From contig JAJPZD010000016.1 in NCBI GenBank assembly GCA_021204605.1, positions 1 through 24,657 of the forward strand: 24,657 nucleotides of DNA, in the 5' to 3' direction. Both the position numbers and the translations under genes were made by a program. Shown here piece after piece: positions 1 through 5,758 of the stretch. Each line of letters starts with the position of its first letter. Positions within the stretch are counted from its first letter, which is position 1. The notes beneath the pieces are model-generated. The model was not told the DNA's origin, ran no database searches, and saw only the letters and a program-made list of their open reading frames with translations. The DNA comes from Prevotella sp. GTDB taxonomy: Bacteria; Bacteroidota; Bacteroidia; Bacteroidales; Bacteroidaceae.

Positions 1-132
1 GTTTGCATGAATTATTGGCAAACGCATTGGCGAAAACAGGATATGTTAGTAACCTTTTTACCTAGGTTAGTATTGTATAAGAAAGATTGGAAATCCCAAT
101 GTTTATTGGATGAGCCAATATTTTTCCTCAAA
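1..132. repeat. Direct repeat copy 1 (upstream of abiEi)
   Basis: These 132 bases recur at 2561-2692 without a mismatch. The repeat starts at the window edge, so it may extend further left. It contains a short inverted repeat (GTTTGC at 1-6, GCAAAC at 18-23) and several ATTGG/CCAAT words in both orientations. It lies directly upstream of the antitoxin promoter in both copies. It is probably a duplicated or gene-converted control region and not coding, because the frame open through it here is closed before the antitoxin start in copy 2. Confidence 0.9.
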
Positions 133-158
133 ACTACTGCATATTTCAAAATATGTTG

Positions 159-166
159 TAACTTTG
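159..166 (+). promoter_or_regulatory. Bacteroidetes-type -7 element of abiEi
   Basis: TAACTTTG matches the Bacteroidetes -7 consensus TAnnTTTG and ends 20 bases before the ATG at 187. The expected -33 position (136-139) reads ACTG, a weak match to TTTG. The same arrangement is kept in the second copy at 2719-2726, which supports it as a real promoter element. Confidence 0.5.
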
Positions 167-186
167 CAGTGTTAATAGCTTATATT

Positions 187-762
187 ATGACTATTGCTGA
201 GTTTATCTCAAAAAACGGTGGGTATATATCTTCCTCAGAAGCAAAAGAGGCATCTCTTTACGACTATTTGCTAAATAGTGTAAGACGTGGTGAAGTTGTG
301 CGCGTCCGTCGTGGTAAATACGCAATGAATGATAGTCTTGCCAAACAGATGATCGACGTGGAACGATTGGTCCCAGGCGGCGTTCTGTGCCTGTATTCTG
401 CATGGTCATATCATGAATTGACAACACAGATACCATTATCCTACTATATTGCCGTTGAGCGTACACGCAGGGTGACACTTCCTGAATTTCCACCAATACA
501 ACTTAGGTACATGACACGCAAGGCATACAAACTGGGCATACAAGAAGTTGAAATTGAAGGTTTTATAGTTAAAGTGTATGATTTGGAAAAATCTGTTTGC
601 GATGCCATTAAATACCGAAATAAAATAGGAATTGACGTAAGTTCGGAAATATTAAGATCTTATTTGGCACGCAAAGACCGTAACATTACACGTCTATATG
701 AATATGCCTCTCAACTTCGTGTAGGCAAAAAAATTGACGAACTGATTAAATTCATGCTTTAA
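187..762 (+). CDS. AbiEi-type antitoxin (type IV TA system), orphaned
   Basis: This 191-residue protein fits the AbiEi/DUF6088 antitoxin family: an N-terminal winged-helix domain (about residues 1-55, starting MTIAEFISKNGGYISSSEAK) and a longer C-terminal domain with the family-like stretch KVYDLEKSVCDAIKYRNKIG near residues 130-149. In this family the antitoxin represses its own promoter and counters the AbiEii nucleotidyltransferase toxin encoded just downstream. I chose the ATG at 187 because a promoter element sits at 159-166 and because the in-frame extension to position 7 is not open in the duplicate copy. The stop overlaps the next ATG by one base (TAATG), as expected for an abiEi-abiEii pair, but the toxin gene after it is destroyed. 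The family call is by recognition, not by search. Confidence 0.75.
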   Translation: MTIAEFISKNGGYISSSEAKEASLYDYLLNSVRRGEVVRVRRGKYAMNDSLAKQMIDVERLVPGGVLCLYSAWSYHELTTQIPLSYYIAVERTRRVTLPEFPPIQLRYMTRKAYKLGIQEVEIEGFIVKVYDLEKSVCDAIKYRNKIGIDVSSEILRSYLARKDRNITRLYEYASQLRVGKKIDELIKFML

Positions 763-908
763 TGAAAAAGGTTAGAACAAATTCCGGCAGGTCGGTCAAG
801 GAAAGACTGCTCACCTTTCAAGGGCAGAGCATGTCACGCAAGGGCAACTGCCTGGACAATGCCATGGCTGAGAACTTCTTCGGCATAATGAAGTCAGAAC
901 TGCTTTAG
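762..908 (+). pseudogene. abiEii toxin start fused to IS3-type transposase tail
   Basis: This is an open frame of 48 codons from an ATG that overlaps the antitoxin stop. Its first part (MKKVRTNSGRSVKERLLTF) resembles the N-terminus of AbiEii-type toxins, which often begin with a short lead and a SVRxRLLN-like stretch. From about codon 22 it switches to QSMSRKGNCLDNAMAENFFG followed by IMKSELL, the signature around the last acidic residue of the DDE domain in IS3/IS150-family transposases. The chimera lacks both the toxin nucleotidyltransferase core and most of the transposase, so neither activity is expected. It explains why the antitoxin is alone. The transposase part is certain by motif; the toxin part is short and rests on position plus a family resemblance. 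Confidence 0.6.
825..908 (+). mobile_element. IS3-family transposase remnant (C-terminal DDE fragment)
   Basis: The 27 codons from 825 encode the SMSRKGNCxDNAxAENFFG motif of IS3-family OrfB transposases, including the catalytic Glu in AEN. The reading frame stops at TAG 906-908 where intact relatives continue for several dozen residues. I see no terminal inverted repeats or further transposase sequence on either side, so this is a degenerate scrap and not a mobile element that could move. Confidence 0.75.
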
Positions 909-927
909 TTCAAATATCATTGGAATA

Positions 928-2124
928 ATGGAAAGGAAAGACATACAGAATCCTCATTTCGCCAGTAGCGTAGGTGTGCATGTGGATGAAAGTTATATGC
1001 TTTGGATTGAGGAGATAAAGAACCGCTACAAGAAAGCGCAAATCAAAGCGGCGGTGAAAGTGAATGTGGAACAGTTGCTTTTCAATTGGCAGTTGGGTCG
1101 TGACCTTGTCATCCGCAAGATTGAGGAGCGTTGGGGAGTGGGTGTCGTGGAACAGGTGAGCCTCGACATGAAAGCCGCATTTCCAAAATCAAAGGGCTTC
1201 AGCACCACCAACTTGTGGAACATGAAGAAATGGTATCTTTTCTATTCACAAAAAGCCTATGCTGCAAAACTCCAACAACTTGTTGGAGAAATACAAAGTG
1301 CGGACAAACAAATGGTTGTAAAACTCCAACAACTTGTTGGAGAATTTGGCGGAACAATGAACAATAGTACAGAAGGAGAAGATTTCCCTTGGGCATTCTC
1401 GTTTGTTCCATGGGGGCATCATGTTCAGATTATCACCAAATGCAAGAATATTGACGAGGCATTGTTCTATGTACGAAAAACCATTGAAGAGGGCTGGAGC
1501 CGCCAGACACTCGACAACTGTCTTCATGCCAAGTTGTATAAAAGTCAAGGTGGTGCCATCTGTAATTTTGCAGATTATCTGTCCCTGGAGCAGAGCCGCC
1601 TTGCACAGGAAATCACCAAGGATTCATACGACTTAGGATTCATAGCCCTACCTGAAGAATACGAAGAGTCGGAGCTGGAAGATGAATTGGAGAAGAATAT
1701 CACACGCTTCCTCTTGGAACTGGGCAATGGTTTCGCTTTTCTTGGGAGACAGAAAGAACTCATTGTTGCAGGAAAGACGCGCAGGATAGATATGCTCTTT
1801 TACCATACCAGGCTTCATTGTTATATCGTATGCGAATTGAAAGCGAAGACTTTTGAGCCAGAATTTGCAGGCAAGCTGAATTTCTATGTTAATGCCGTGG
1901 ATGAACTGTTGAAGACTGAACAGGACAATCCAACCATCGGATTACTTATCTGTAAGGATAAGAACCAGACAGAAGTGAAATGGGCTTTCAAGGGCATACA
2001 GACCCCAATGGGTGTGGCTTCCTATGACAATGTACGTATGCAGGAAATCCGCAATACACTGCCTACTGAAGAAGATATGAGCAAGCGTCTTGACTTGATG
2101 AGCAAGAAGAAACAGCAACAATAG
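928..2124 (+). CDS. DUF1016/YhcG-type PD-(D/E)XK nuclease family protein
   Basis: This 398-residue protein has the two-part layout of the YhcG family. An N-terminal DUF1016_N region (about 20-110) contains NWQLGRDLVIRKIEERWGVG and a helical segment with FSTTNLWNMKKWYLFY. The C-terminal PD-(D/E)XK nuclease domain (about 250-370) contains RRIDMLFYH and CELKAK; the likely metal ligands and lysine are D288, E303 and K305 (E-L-K). Such proteins are linked by family knowledge to DNA processing or defence, but the substrate is not settled. The middle has KLQQLVGE twice (114-121 and 132-139), coming from a duplicated palindromic DNA word. PWGHHVQI just after is typical of the family. The gene lies between transposase debris and repeats, consistent with an acquired island. 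The start at 928 is 19 bases after the remnant stop and leaves a normal N-terminus. Confidence 0.85.
   Translation: MERKDIQNPHFASSVGVHVDESYMLWIEEIKNRYKKAQIKAAVKVNVEQLLFNWQLGRDLVIRKIEERWGVGVVEQVSLDMKAAFPKSKGFSTTNLWNMKKWYLFYSQKAYAAKLQQLVGEIQSADKQMVVKLQQLVGEFGGTMNNSTEGEDFPWAFSFVPWGHHVQIITKCKNIDEALFYVRKTIEEGWSRQTLDNCLHAKLYKSQGGAICNFADYLSLEQSRLAQEITKDSYDLGFIALPEEYEESELEDELEKNITRFLLELGNGFAFLGRQKELIVAGKTRRIDMLFYHTRLHCYIVCELKAKTFEPEFAGKLNFYVNAVDELLKTEQDNPTIGLLICKDKNQTEVKWAFKGIQTPMGVASYDNVRMQEIRNTLPTEEDMSKRLDLMSKKKQQQ
1267..1344 (+). repeat. Intragenic palindromic direct repeat, 2 copies, 54-bp period
   Basis: A 24-base word occurs at 1267-1290 and again at 1321-1344, identical in both copies. Its core CTCCAACAACTTGTTGGAG (1270-1288 and 1324-1342) is a perfect inverted repeat with 9-base arms around one central base. 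It is translated in frame as KLQQLVGE in each copy, so the repeat adds 18 codons per unit inside the linker of the nuclease gene. Confidence 0.9.
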
Positions 2125-2196
2125 TGCATGTGCGTTTAGCCAAGACACATATTCACATTTTCGCTATCTGCGGACATAATTTTTCAATTAAGCGAA

Positions 2197-2261
2197 TTTT
2201 TCGATTAAGCGAGAGCAAAGCCAAGCTCGCTTGAGCTATGCCGAGCGTGAGAAAAATCACC
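2197..2261 (+). repeat. Interspersed repeat copy A
   Basis: This stretch of about 65 bases matches 2424-2487 with scattered substitutions. Shared words are GCAAAGCC, GAGCTATGC and GAGCGTGAG. It is rich in GAGC/GCTC words that can pair with each other. A shorter third relative, GAGCGTGAGGAACTTCACC, lies at 2501-2519. No reading frame of note runs through it. Confidence 0.7.
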
Positions 2262-2423
2262 AAAGCTAATACAATCAAGTTCTCAAGTTAAAAATTCTGA
2301 AAGAAAAGGCACAGAGATTTCCTATGTCGCCGAAAATCTGATGTGTCCACCGATTACACCCTCGTGCACCCAATGTAGGGACACAATGTTCCGATTGAGC
2401 GAATACAATCAAACTCGTTTGAA

Positions 2424-2487
2424 TTTTCCGATTGAGCGAGTGCAAAGCCGAACTTGTTCGAGCTATGCAGAGCGTGAGGAAAATCAC
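2424..2487 (+). repeat. Interspersed repeat copy B
   Basis: This is the second copy of the 65-base repeat at 2197-2261. It keeps GCAAAGCC, CGAGCTATGC and AGAGCGTGAGGAAAATCAC. In front of it the word CGATTGAGCGA occurs twice (near 2392 and 2429). It looks like a dispersed non-coding repeat, possibly present elsewhere in the genome. Confidence 0.7.
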
Positions 2488-2560
2488 TTAAGTAATTGTT
2501 GAGCGTGAGGAACTTCACCATAGGTAATTTATTATGTCCGCACGCCACAACGGGGCGTAC

Positions 2561-2692
2561 GTTTGCATGAATTATTGGCAAACGCATTGGCGAAAACAGG
2601 ATATGTTAGTAACCTTTTTACCTAGGTTAGTATTGTATAAGAAAGATTGGAAATCCCAATGTTTATTGGATGAGCCAATATTTTTCCTCAAA
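2561..2692. repeat. Direct repeat copy 2 (upstream of truncated abiEi)
   Basis: This is the perfect 132-base match to 1-132, at a constant offset of 2560. Similarity continues past 2692 through the promoter and about 55 codons of coding sequence but with many substitutions, so the upstream part is far better conserved than the gene. That pattern fits recent gene conversion or strong constraint on the upstream sequence. Confidence 0.9.
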
Positions 2693-2696
2693 TCTA

Positions 2697-2726
2697 TTGC
2701 TTATTTCAAAATATGTTGTATCTTTG
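2697..2726 (+). promoter_or_regulatory. Promoter of the truncated abiEi copy
   Basis: TTG at 2697-2699 is followed after 19 bases by TATCTTTG (2719-2726), a good match to the Bacteroidetes TTTG-N19-TAnnTTTG pattern and better than the -33 region of copy 1. The ATG follows at 2746. Confidence 0.5.
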
Positions 2727-2745
2727 CGTTGCTATAGATTGTATT

Positions 2746-2952
2746 ATGACTATTGCAGAGTTTATCTCAAAAAACAGTGGATATATATCTTCCTCAGAAG
2801 CAAAAGGGGCATCTCTTTACGACTATTTGCTAAATAGTGTTAGAGGGGGTGATGTTGTGCGTGTCCATCGTGGTTGGTACGCAGAGAATGGGTGTCTTGA
2901 CAAAAAGATGTTCCCTCATCGCTTCTCTGTTCCTTTTTTCGCTGTTTCATGA
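2746..2952 (+). pseudogene. Truncated duplicate of the AbiEi-type antitoxin
   Basis: This 68-codon frame starts like the antitoxin at 187: of the first 56 residues 44 are identical, covering the whole winged-helix region. After the Met-55 codon (2908-2910) the sequence diverges completely into MFPHRFSVPFFAVS and stops. The C-terminal half of AbiEi and any toxin gene are missing. Its promoter and start codon are intact, so a short DNA-binding fragment could still be made. Most simply it is a pseudogene from a duplication broken by a later rearrangement. Confidence 0.7.
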
Positions 2953-2982
2953 ATTTAGTGTTTCACTGTTTCACTGTTTCAC
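2943..2982 (+). repeat. Short tandem repeat, TGTTTCAC units
   Basis: Three exact head-to-tail copies of TGTTTCAC lie at 2959-2982, with a variant TGTTTCAT at 2943-2950. They sit right at the breakpoint after the truncated antitoxin. The array is too short for a CRISPR. No function is evident. Confidence 0.75.
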
Positions 2983-3085
2983 TTTTTTCCCCTCAAAAAT
3001 CGAGAGTCTGCACTACAAGTATCTGTAATGGCTATTTTTGACCGAATTTAACATATAATTTGTTAAGAAAAATTACCACTTCGGC

Positions 3086-3110
3086 GTTTCAAAATGAAAC
3101 ATTTTGAAAC
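3086..3110. terminator. Perfect hairpin between convergent units
   Basis: GTTTCAAAATG at 3086-3096 and CATTTTGAAAC at 3100-3110 form a perfect 11-base stem with a three-base loop. It lies 24 bases beyond the stop of the leftward aminotransferase gene and between converging transcription units, so a terminator is the natural reading. The stem is AT-rich and no long U tract follows directly on either strand, so an operator-like site is also possible. Confidence 0.45.
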
Positions 3111-3133
3111 AATAATAGGGTGAAAATGAAAAT

Positions 3134-4231
3134 TCAGAACTCGTTGAGCAATCGAATTATTGTCGCGATTTCTGCTTCTTCAAGTACCTGATTTAATGGG
3201 ATGCTAAGCTCCTGGACGTGGATTTGCTCGGTTATGGGCAAATGCAGGGATGAAAGGGCATGATAGCAGCGTTGCTTGTGGGGCGGAATGGGGTAGTGGA
3301 TAAGTGTCTGTACTCCATGGGCAGTGAGATATTGCTGCAATTCGTCACGCTGCTCGCATAATATCGGGAAGATGTGATGGACACTGTTCTCGCAATATTC
3401 AAGACTTGGGAGGCGCAACTTGGGGTTGTGGATGTTCTGGATATAATGTATGGCAAGGGCTTTTCTCTTGTCATTGTCGGCATCGAGATAGGGCAGTTTT
3501 GTGCGGAGAACAGCAGCCTGGATCTCGTCCATACGGCTGTTGTGCCCGATGTAGTCAAACACATACTTGCGACTTGAACCATAGTTGGCTATGGCTCTTA
3601 TTGCAGTGGCTAAATCTGCATCGTTTGTGGTAACGGCACCGGCATCACCAAGAGCACCAAGATTTTTGCCAGGATAAAAACTGTGCCCTGCGGCATCGCC
3701 CAAAGAACCGGTATGCCTTCCGTTGAACGTGCAGCCATGAGCCTGTGCGTTGTCCTCAAACAGTTTGAGGTTGTATTTCTTGCATAGCTCACCGATATGG
3801 TCTGTATAGGCGCAACGGCCGTACAGGTGCACGAGCATTATAGCCTTTGTTTTTTTGGTTATTGCATCTTCGATACGGTTGTCATCAATCTGGAAAGTGT
3901 CTATGCGTGGCTCTACAAGTACTGGAATAAGGTTGTTTTCCGTAATGGCAAGTATTGTTGCAATGTATGTGTTTGCAGGTACAATTACTTCATCTCCTTC
4001 TTTTAATACGCCCATTTCGATATATGCTCGCAGGATAAGGGTAAGCGAATCGAGTCCGTTGCCACAAGTCACGCAATGCTCTGTACCGATGTATTTGGCA
4101 TATTCCTCCTCAAAACGCCTGTTCTCCTCGCCTAAGAGATACCAGCCACCGTCAACGACACGCCTAATGGCGGAGTTTATCTCCTCGCCATGGCTTGCCG
4201 TAACTTTCTGTAGGTCTAAGTATTTAATCAT
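3134..4231 (-). CDS. fdtB: FdtB/QdtB-type dTDP-sugar 3-aminotransferase (DegT/DnrJ/EryC1/StrS)
   Basis: This PLP-dependent enzyme of 365 residues should convert a dTDP-3-keto-6-deoxyhexose to its 3-amino form with glutamate as donor. Family marks are clear: GNGLDSL for phosphate binding, DNAQAHG with the PLP-contacting Asp160, and SFYPGKNLGALGDAGA with the PLP lysine K189. The N-terminus IKYLDLQKVTASH and the GGWYLLGEE stretch are very like FdtB proteins. I chose the ATG at 4231, whose ATGA overlaps the stop of the upstream acyltransferase gene, over the one nine bases further up. It is the last gene of the leftward run. Together with the ketoisomerase at 5154-5555 and rmlB it defines a Fuc3N or Qui3N type pathway; the sequence does not let me say which epimer is made. 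Confidence 0.85.
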   Translation of the reverse strand: MIKYLDLQKVTASHGEEINSAIRRVVDGGWYLLGEENRRFEEEYAKYIGTEHCVTCGNGLDSLTLILRAYIEMGVLKEGDEVIVPANTYIATILAITENNLIPVLVEPRIDTFQIDDNRIEDAITKKTKAIMLVHLYGRCAYTDHIGELCKKYNLKLFEDNAQAHGCTFNGRHTGSLGDAAGHSFYPGKNLGALGDAGAVTTNDADLATAIRAIANYGSSRKYVFDYIGHNSRMDEIQAAVLRTKLPYLDADNDKRKALAIHYIQNIHNPKLRLPSLEYCENSVHHIFPILCEQRDELQQYLTAHGVQTLIHYPIPPHKQRCYHALSSLHLPITEQIHVQELSIPLNQVLEEAEIATIIRLLNEF

Positions 4232-5166
4232 AGTTCCCATTCGTAAGTATCATAGCATACACCACGCCCGCCAAAACCTTCTTTCTGGTATATCAAACTC
4301 TCGTTGAGGTAATGCCCATGCTCCTCCGTTGACTTGCCGAAATCGAAATACTGATAATCGGTGAAGTCACGGTTGAGGATAACGTTGTAGATAGCGTCAA
4401 TCACACGTAGGTGTTTCCCCTCAGGACTTGCGGAAATGTATTGCGCATGCACCACTTTGTCTGTTATATAAAGTACCGTTCCCCCATACACCACATCATC
4501 CTTATGTGCCACATATAATATAATGTTGTCGGGGAAAAGTGATTTCAGAAGTTCTATCTCATCTATGGTGTGCACAGGTCTTACACCGTATTTGTTTGAC
4601 AGGTTATTGTTCAGGACATACCAGAATTTACGGAAATCATCGCTGCGTTCGACAGTTATGCCGTTGTTGGCAGTCTTGTTTATTCCGTATTTCCTGTCCC
4701 TATGCCACTTGATTTTGTTGCTCATTACTATCGTAGAGGATATGTCACGTGCAATCAGTTTAGCATTACACTCACGGAAGATGGCGTATAAATCTTCTTC
4801 GGCAGGATGCTTGTGATATATCCATGGAATGCACTTATATTGCACTTTTTTGATGTCATTAGTGTGCAGATAGTCGTTCAGTTCATGGAACAATGTTACA
4901 GTTTCGGCAGCAGAGATATTGTCATCGGTAATTAGACTGCCGTATGTCAGGCCTTGATGTGAGTAAAGGGTATCGCCATTGACATTTGCCGGCAACAGCG
5001 CACGCAATGTATCTTCGGAATAAAACAATAGGGAACAGTCGCAAAACCTGTCGGAATGGTAGTCCATATAATTCCGGTCAAATAGGAAAGTACCATTCTT
5101 GGAGTGTCTTACAAACTCATTCCATGCCTCCTTATAATCTTCAGAATATCGCCTTATTTCGAACAT
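4228..5166 (-). CDS. FemAB/GNAT-like acyltransferase
   Basis: This cytosolic protein of 312 residues has no signal peptide or membrane segment. It resembles the FemAB/GNAT_6 type of N-acyltransferase: an N-terminal half with NGTFLFDRNYMDYH and a second half (about 190-290) with the GNAT-like run YGGTVLYITDKVVHAQYISA and FDFGKS near the end. Its start overlaps the ketoisomerase stop by 13 bases and its stop overlaps the aminotransferase start by four, so it is translated with them. Position suggests that it acylates the amino group made by FdtB, a job done by hexapeptide-type FdtC enzymes in the known pathway; no such enzyme is in the window. The substrate is inferred from context only. Another amide-forming role, such as adding an amino acid, is possible. 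Confidence 0.65.
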   Translation of the reverse strand: MFEIRRYSEDYKEAWNEFVRHSKNGTFLFDRNYMDYHSDRFCDCSLLFYSEDTLRALLPANVNGDTLYSHQGLTYGSLITDDNISAAETVTLFHELNDYLHTNDIKKVQYKCIPWIYHKHPAEEDLYAIFRECNAKLIARDISSTIVMSNKIKWHRDRKYGINKTANNGITVERSDDFRKFWYVLNNNLSNKYGVRPVHTIDEIELLKSLFPDNIILYVAHKDDVVYGGTVLYITDKVVHAQYISASPEGKHLRVIDAIYNVILNRDFTDYQYFDFGKSTEEHGHYLNESLIYQKEGFGGRGVCYDTYEWEL

Positions 5167-5555
5167 TTCACGTATTCCAAGAACTCGTCGTATTCCCTTA
5201 TGTAGTCTTCTTCCTCAAAATATTCCGATGCGAGGACAAGGCACACAGCACCAGAGGAGAAGTCATCAAGTGTCCGCCATATACTCTTGTCGATAAACAA
5301 TCCTTGATAAGGGTGGTTCAACAGGTATGTCGTTTTGTTTGTTCCGTCATCAAGAGTAACGTTGAAACTGCCACTGACCGCAATGAGGATTTCAAGACAA
5401 TCCTTGTGGGCATGACCGCCACGACACTCTCCGCCTGGCACATCATAAACCCAATATACTCTTTTGACATTGAAAGGAATGCTCTTGATACTCTCTGCGA
5501 CAGTGAGATTGCCACGTGCATCAATTACTTTCGGCAATTCTATTATTCTATTCAT
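5154..5555 (-). CDS. fdtA: dTDP-4-keto-6-deoxyhexose 3,4-ketoisomerase (FdtA/WxcM-like cupin)
   Basis: This is a 133-residue single-domain cupin. It would move the keto group of dTDP-4-keto-6-deoxyglucose from C4 to C3, feeding the aminotransferase. The family marks are visible: DARGNLTVAE near residue 12, GGHAHK with H48 and H50 as the likely catalytic histidines, GLFIDKSIWRTL, and the C-terminal YFEEEDYIREYDEFL that is highly typical of FdtA/WxcM proteins. Length equals that of stand-alone FdtA. The start ATG overlaps, as ATGA, the stop of the repaired acyltransferase frame upstream. FdtA and QdtA differ in product stereochemistry and cannot be told apart here with confidence. Confidence 0.88.
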   Translation of the reverse strand: MNRIIELPKVIDARGNLTVAESIKSIPFNVKRVYWVYDVPGGECRGGHAHKDCLEILIAVSGSFNVTLDDGTNKTTYLLNHPYQGLFIDKSIWRTLDDFSSGAVCLVLASEYFEEEDYIREYDEFLEYVKCSK

Positions 5556-5758
5556 ATTTTAATAACGTATTTAATCAAATATGAGTATATTTTATCAGTA
5601 AAATATTTCTTAAGTATAGATGACAAAATAACAGTAACTATTATGCATACTACAGCCATTAATGGATAATTGATACTCACAGTAAGATGCTCAATAATGC
5701 TTTTGACTAATCTTATTACTATGATATGAAGCATATAAAATTCAAAGCTAATATTTAC
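5552..5758 (-). pseudogene. Out-of-frame C-terminal part of the acyltransferase
   Basis: This is the continuation of the membrane acyltransferase at 5755-6621 in another frame. Read directly after the G tract it gives VNISFEFYMLHIIVIRLVKS and a further hydrophobic segment (MAVVCIIVTVILSSIL), then stops at 5552-5554. The ISFxxYMLH pattern is typical of the last part of acyltransferase-3 proteins. It adds 68 residues, giving about 355 in total, the usual family length. Its TGA overlaps the fdtA start as ATGA. It would be made only if the G8 tract had 6 or 9 G residues or if the ribosome slipped. Confidence 0.75.

Larger units (their letters stand above)
2169..2542. mobile_element. Possible MITE-like block with 12-bp terminal inverted repeats
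   Basis: The bases TGCGGACATAAT at 2169-2180 are matched by their exact reverse complement at 2531-2542. The 350 bases between hold no convincing gene. They contain related words of the form YGATTRAGCGAR at about 2184, 2202, 2392 and 2429, and two copies of a longer repeat at 2197-2261 and 2424-2487. No target-site duplication is evident next to the ends. This could be a non-autonomous mobile element, or a repeat cluster in which the inverted ends arose by chance. Confidence 0.35.

Noticed and set aside
7..186. In-frame N-terminal extension of the antitoxin to position 7
   Set aside because: The stretch contains the duplicated non-coding repeat and the promoter element, and in the second copy the same frame ends before the antitoxin start because of a one-base length difference.
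1267..1344. Attachment sites or terminators from the repeated palindrome
   Set aside because: Both copies lie in frame inside an intact gene and no integrase is nearby, so an intragenic repeat is the simpler reading.
2959..2982. CRISPR-like array
   Set aside because: Units are only eight bases long, abut without spacers and number three; no cas genes are near.
4986..5669. Open frame of 227 codons on the plus strand
   Set aside because: It is antisense to the acyltransferase, ketoisomerase and upstream overlap, all recognisable families, and itself shows no family motif.
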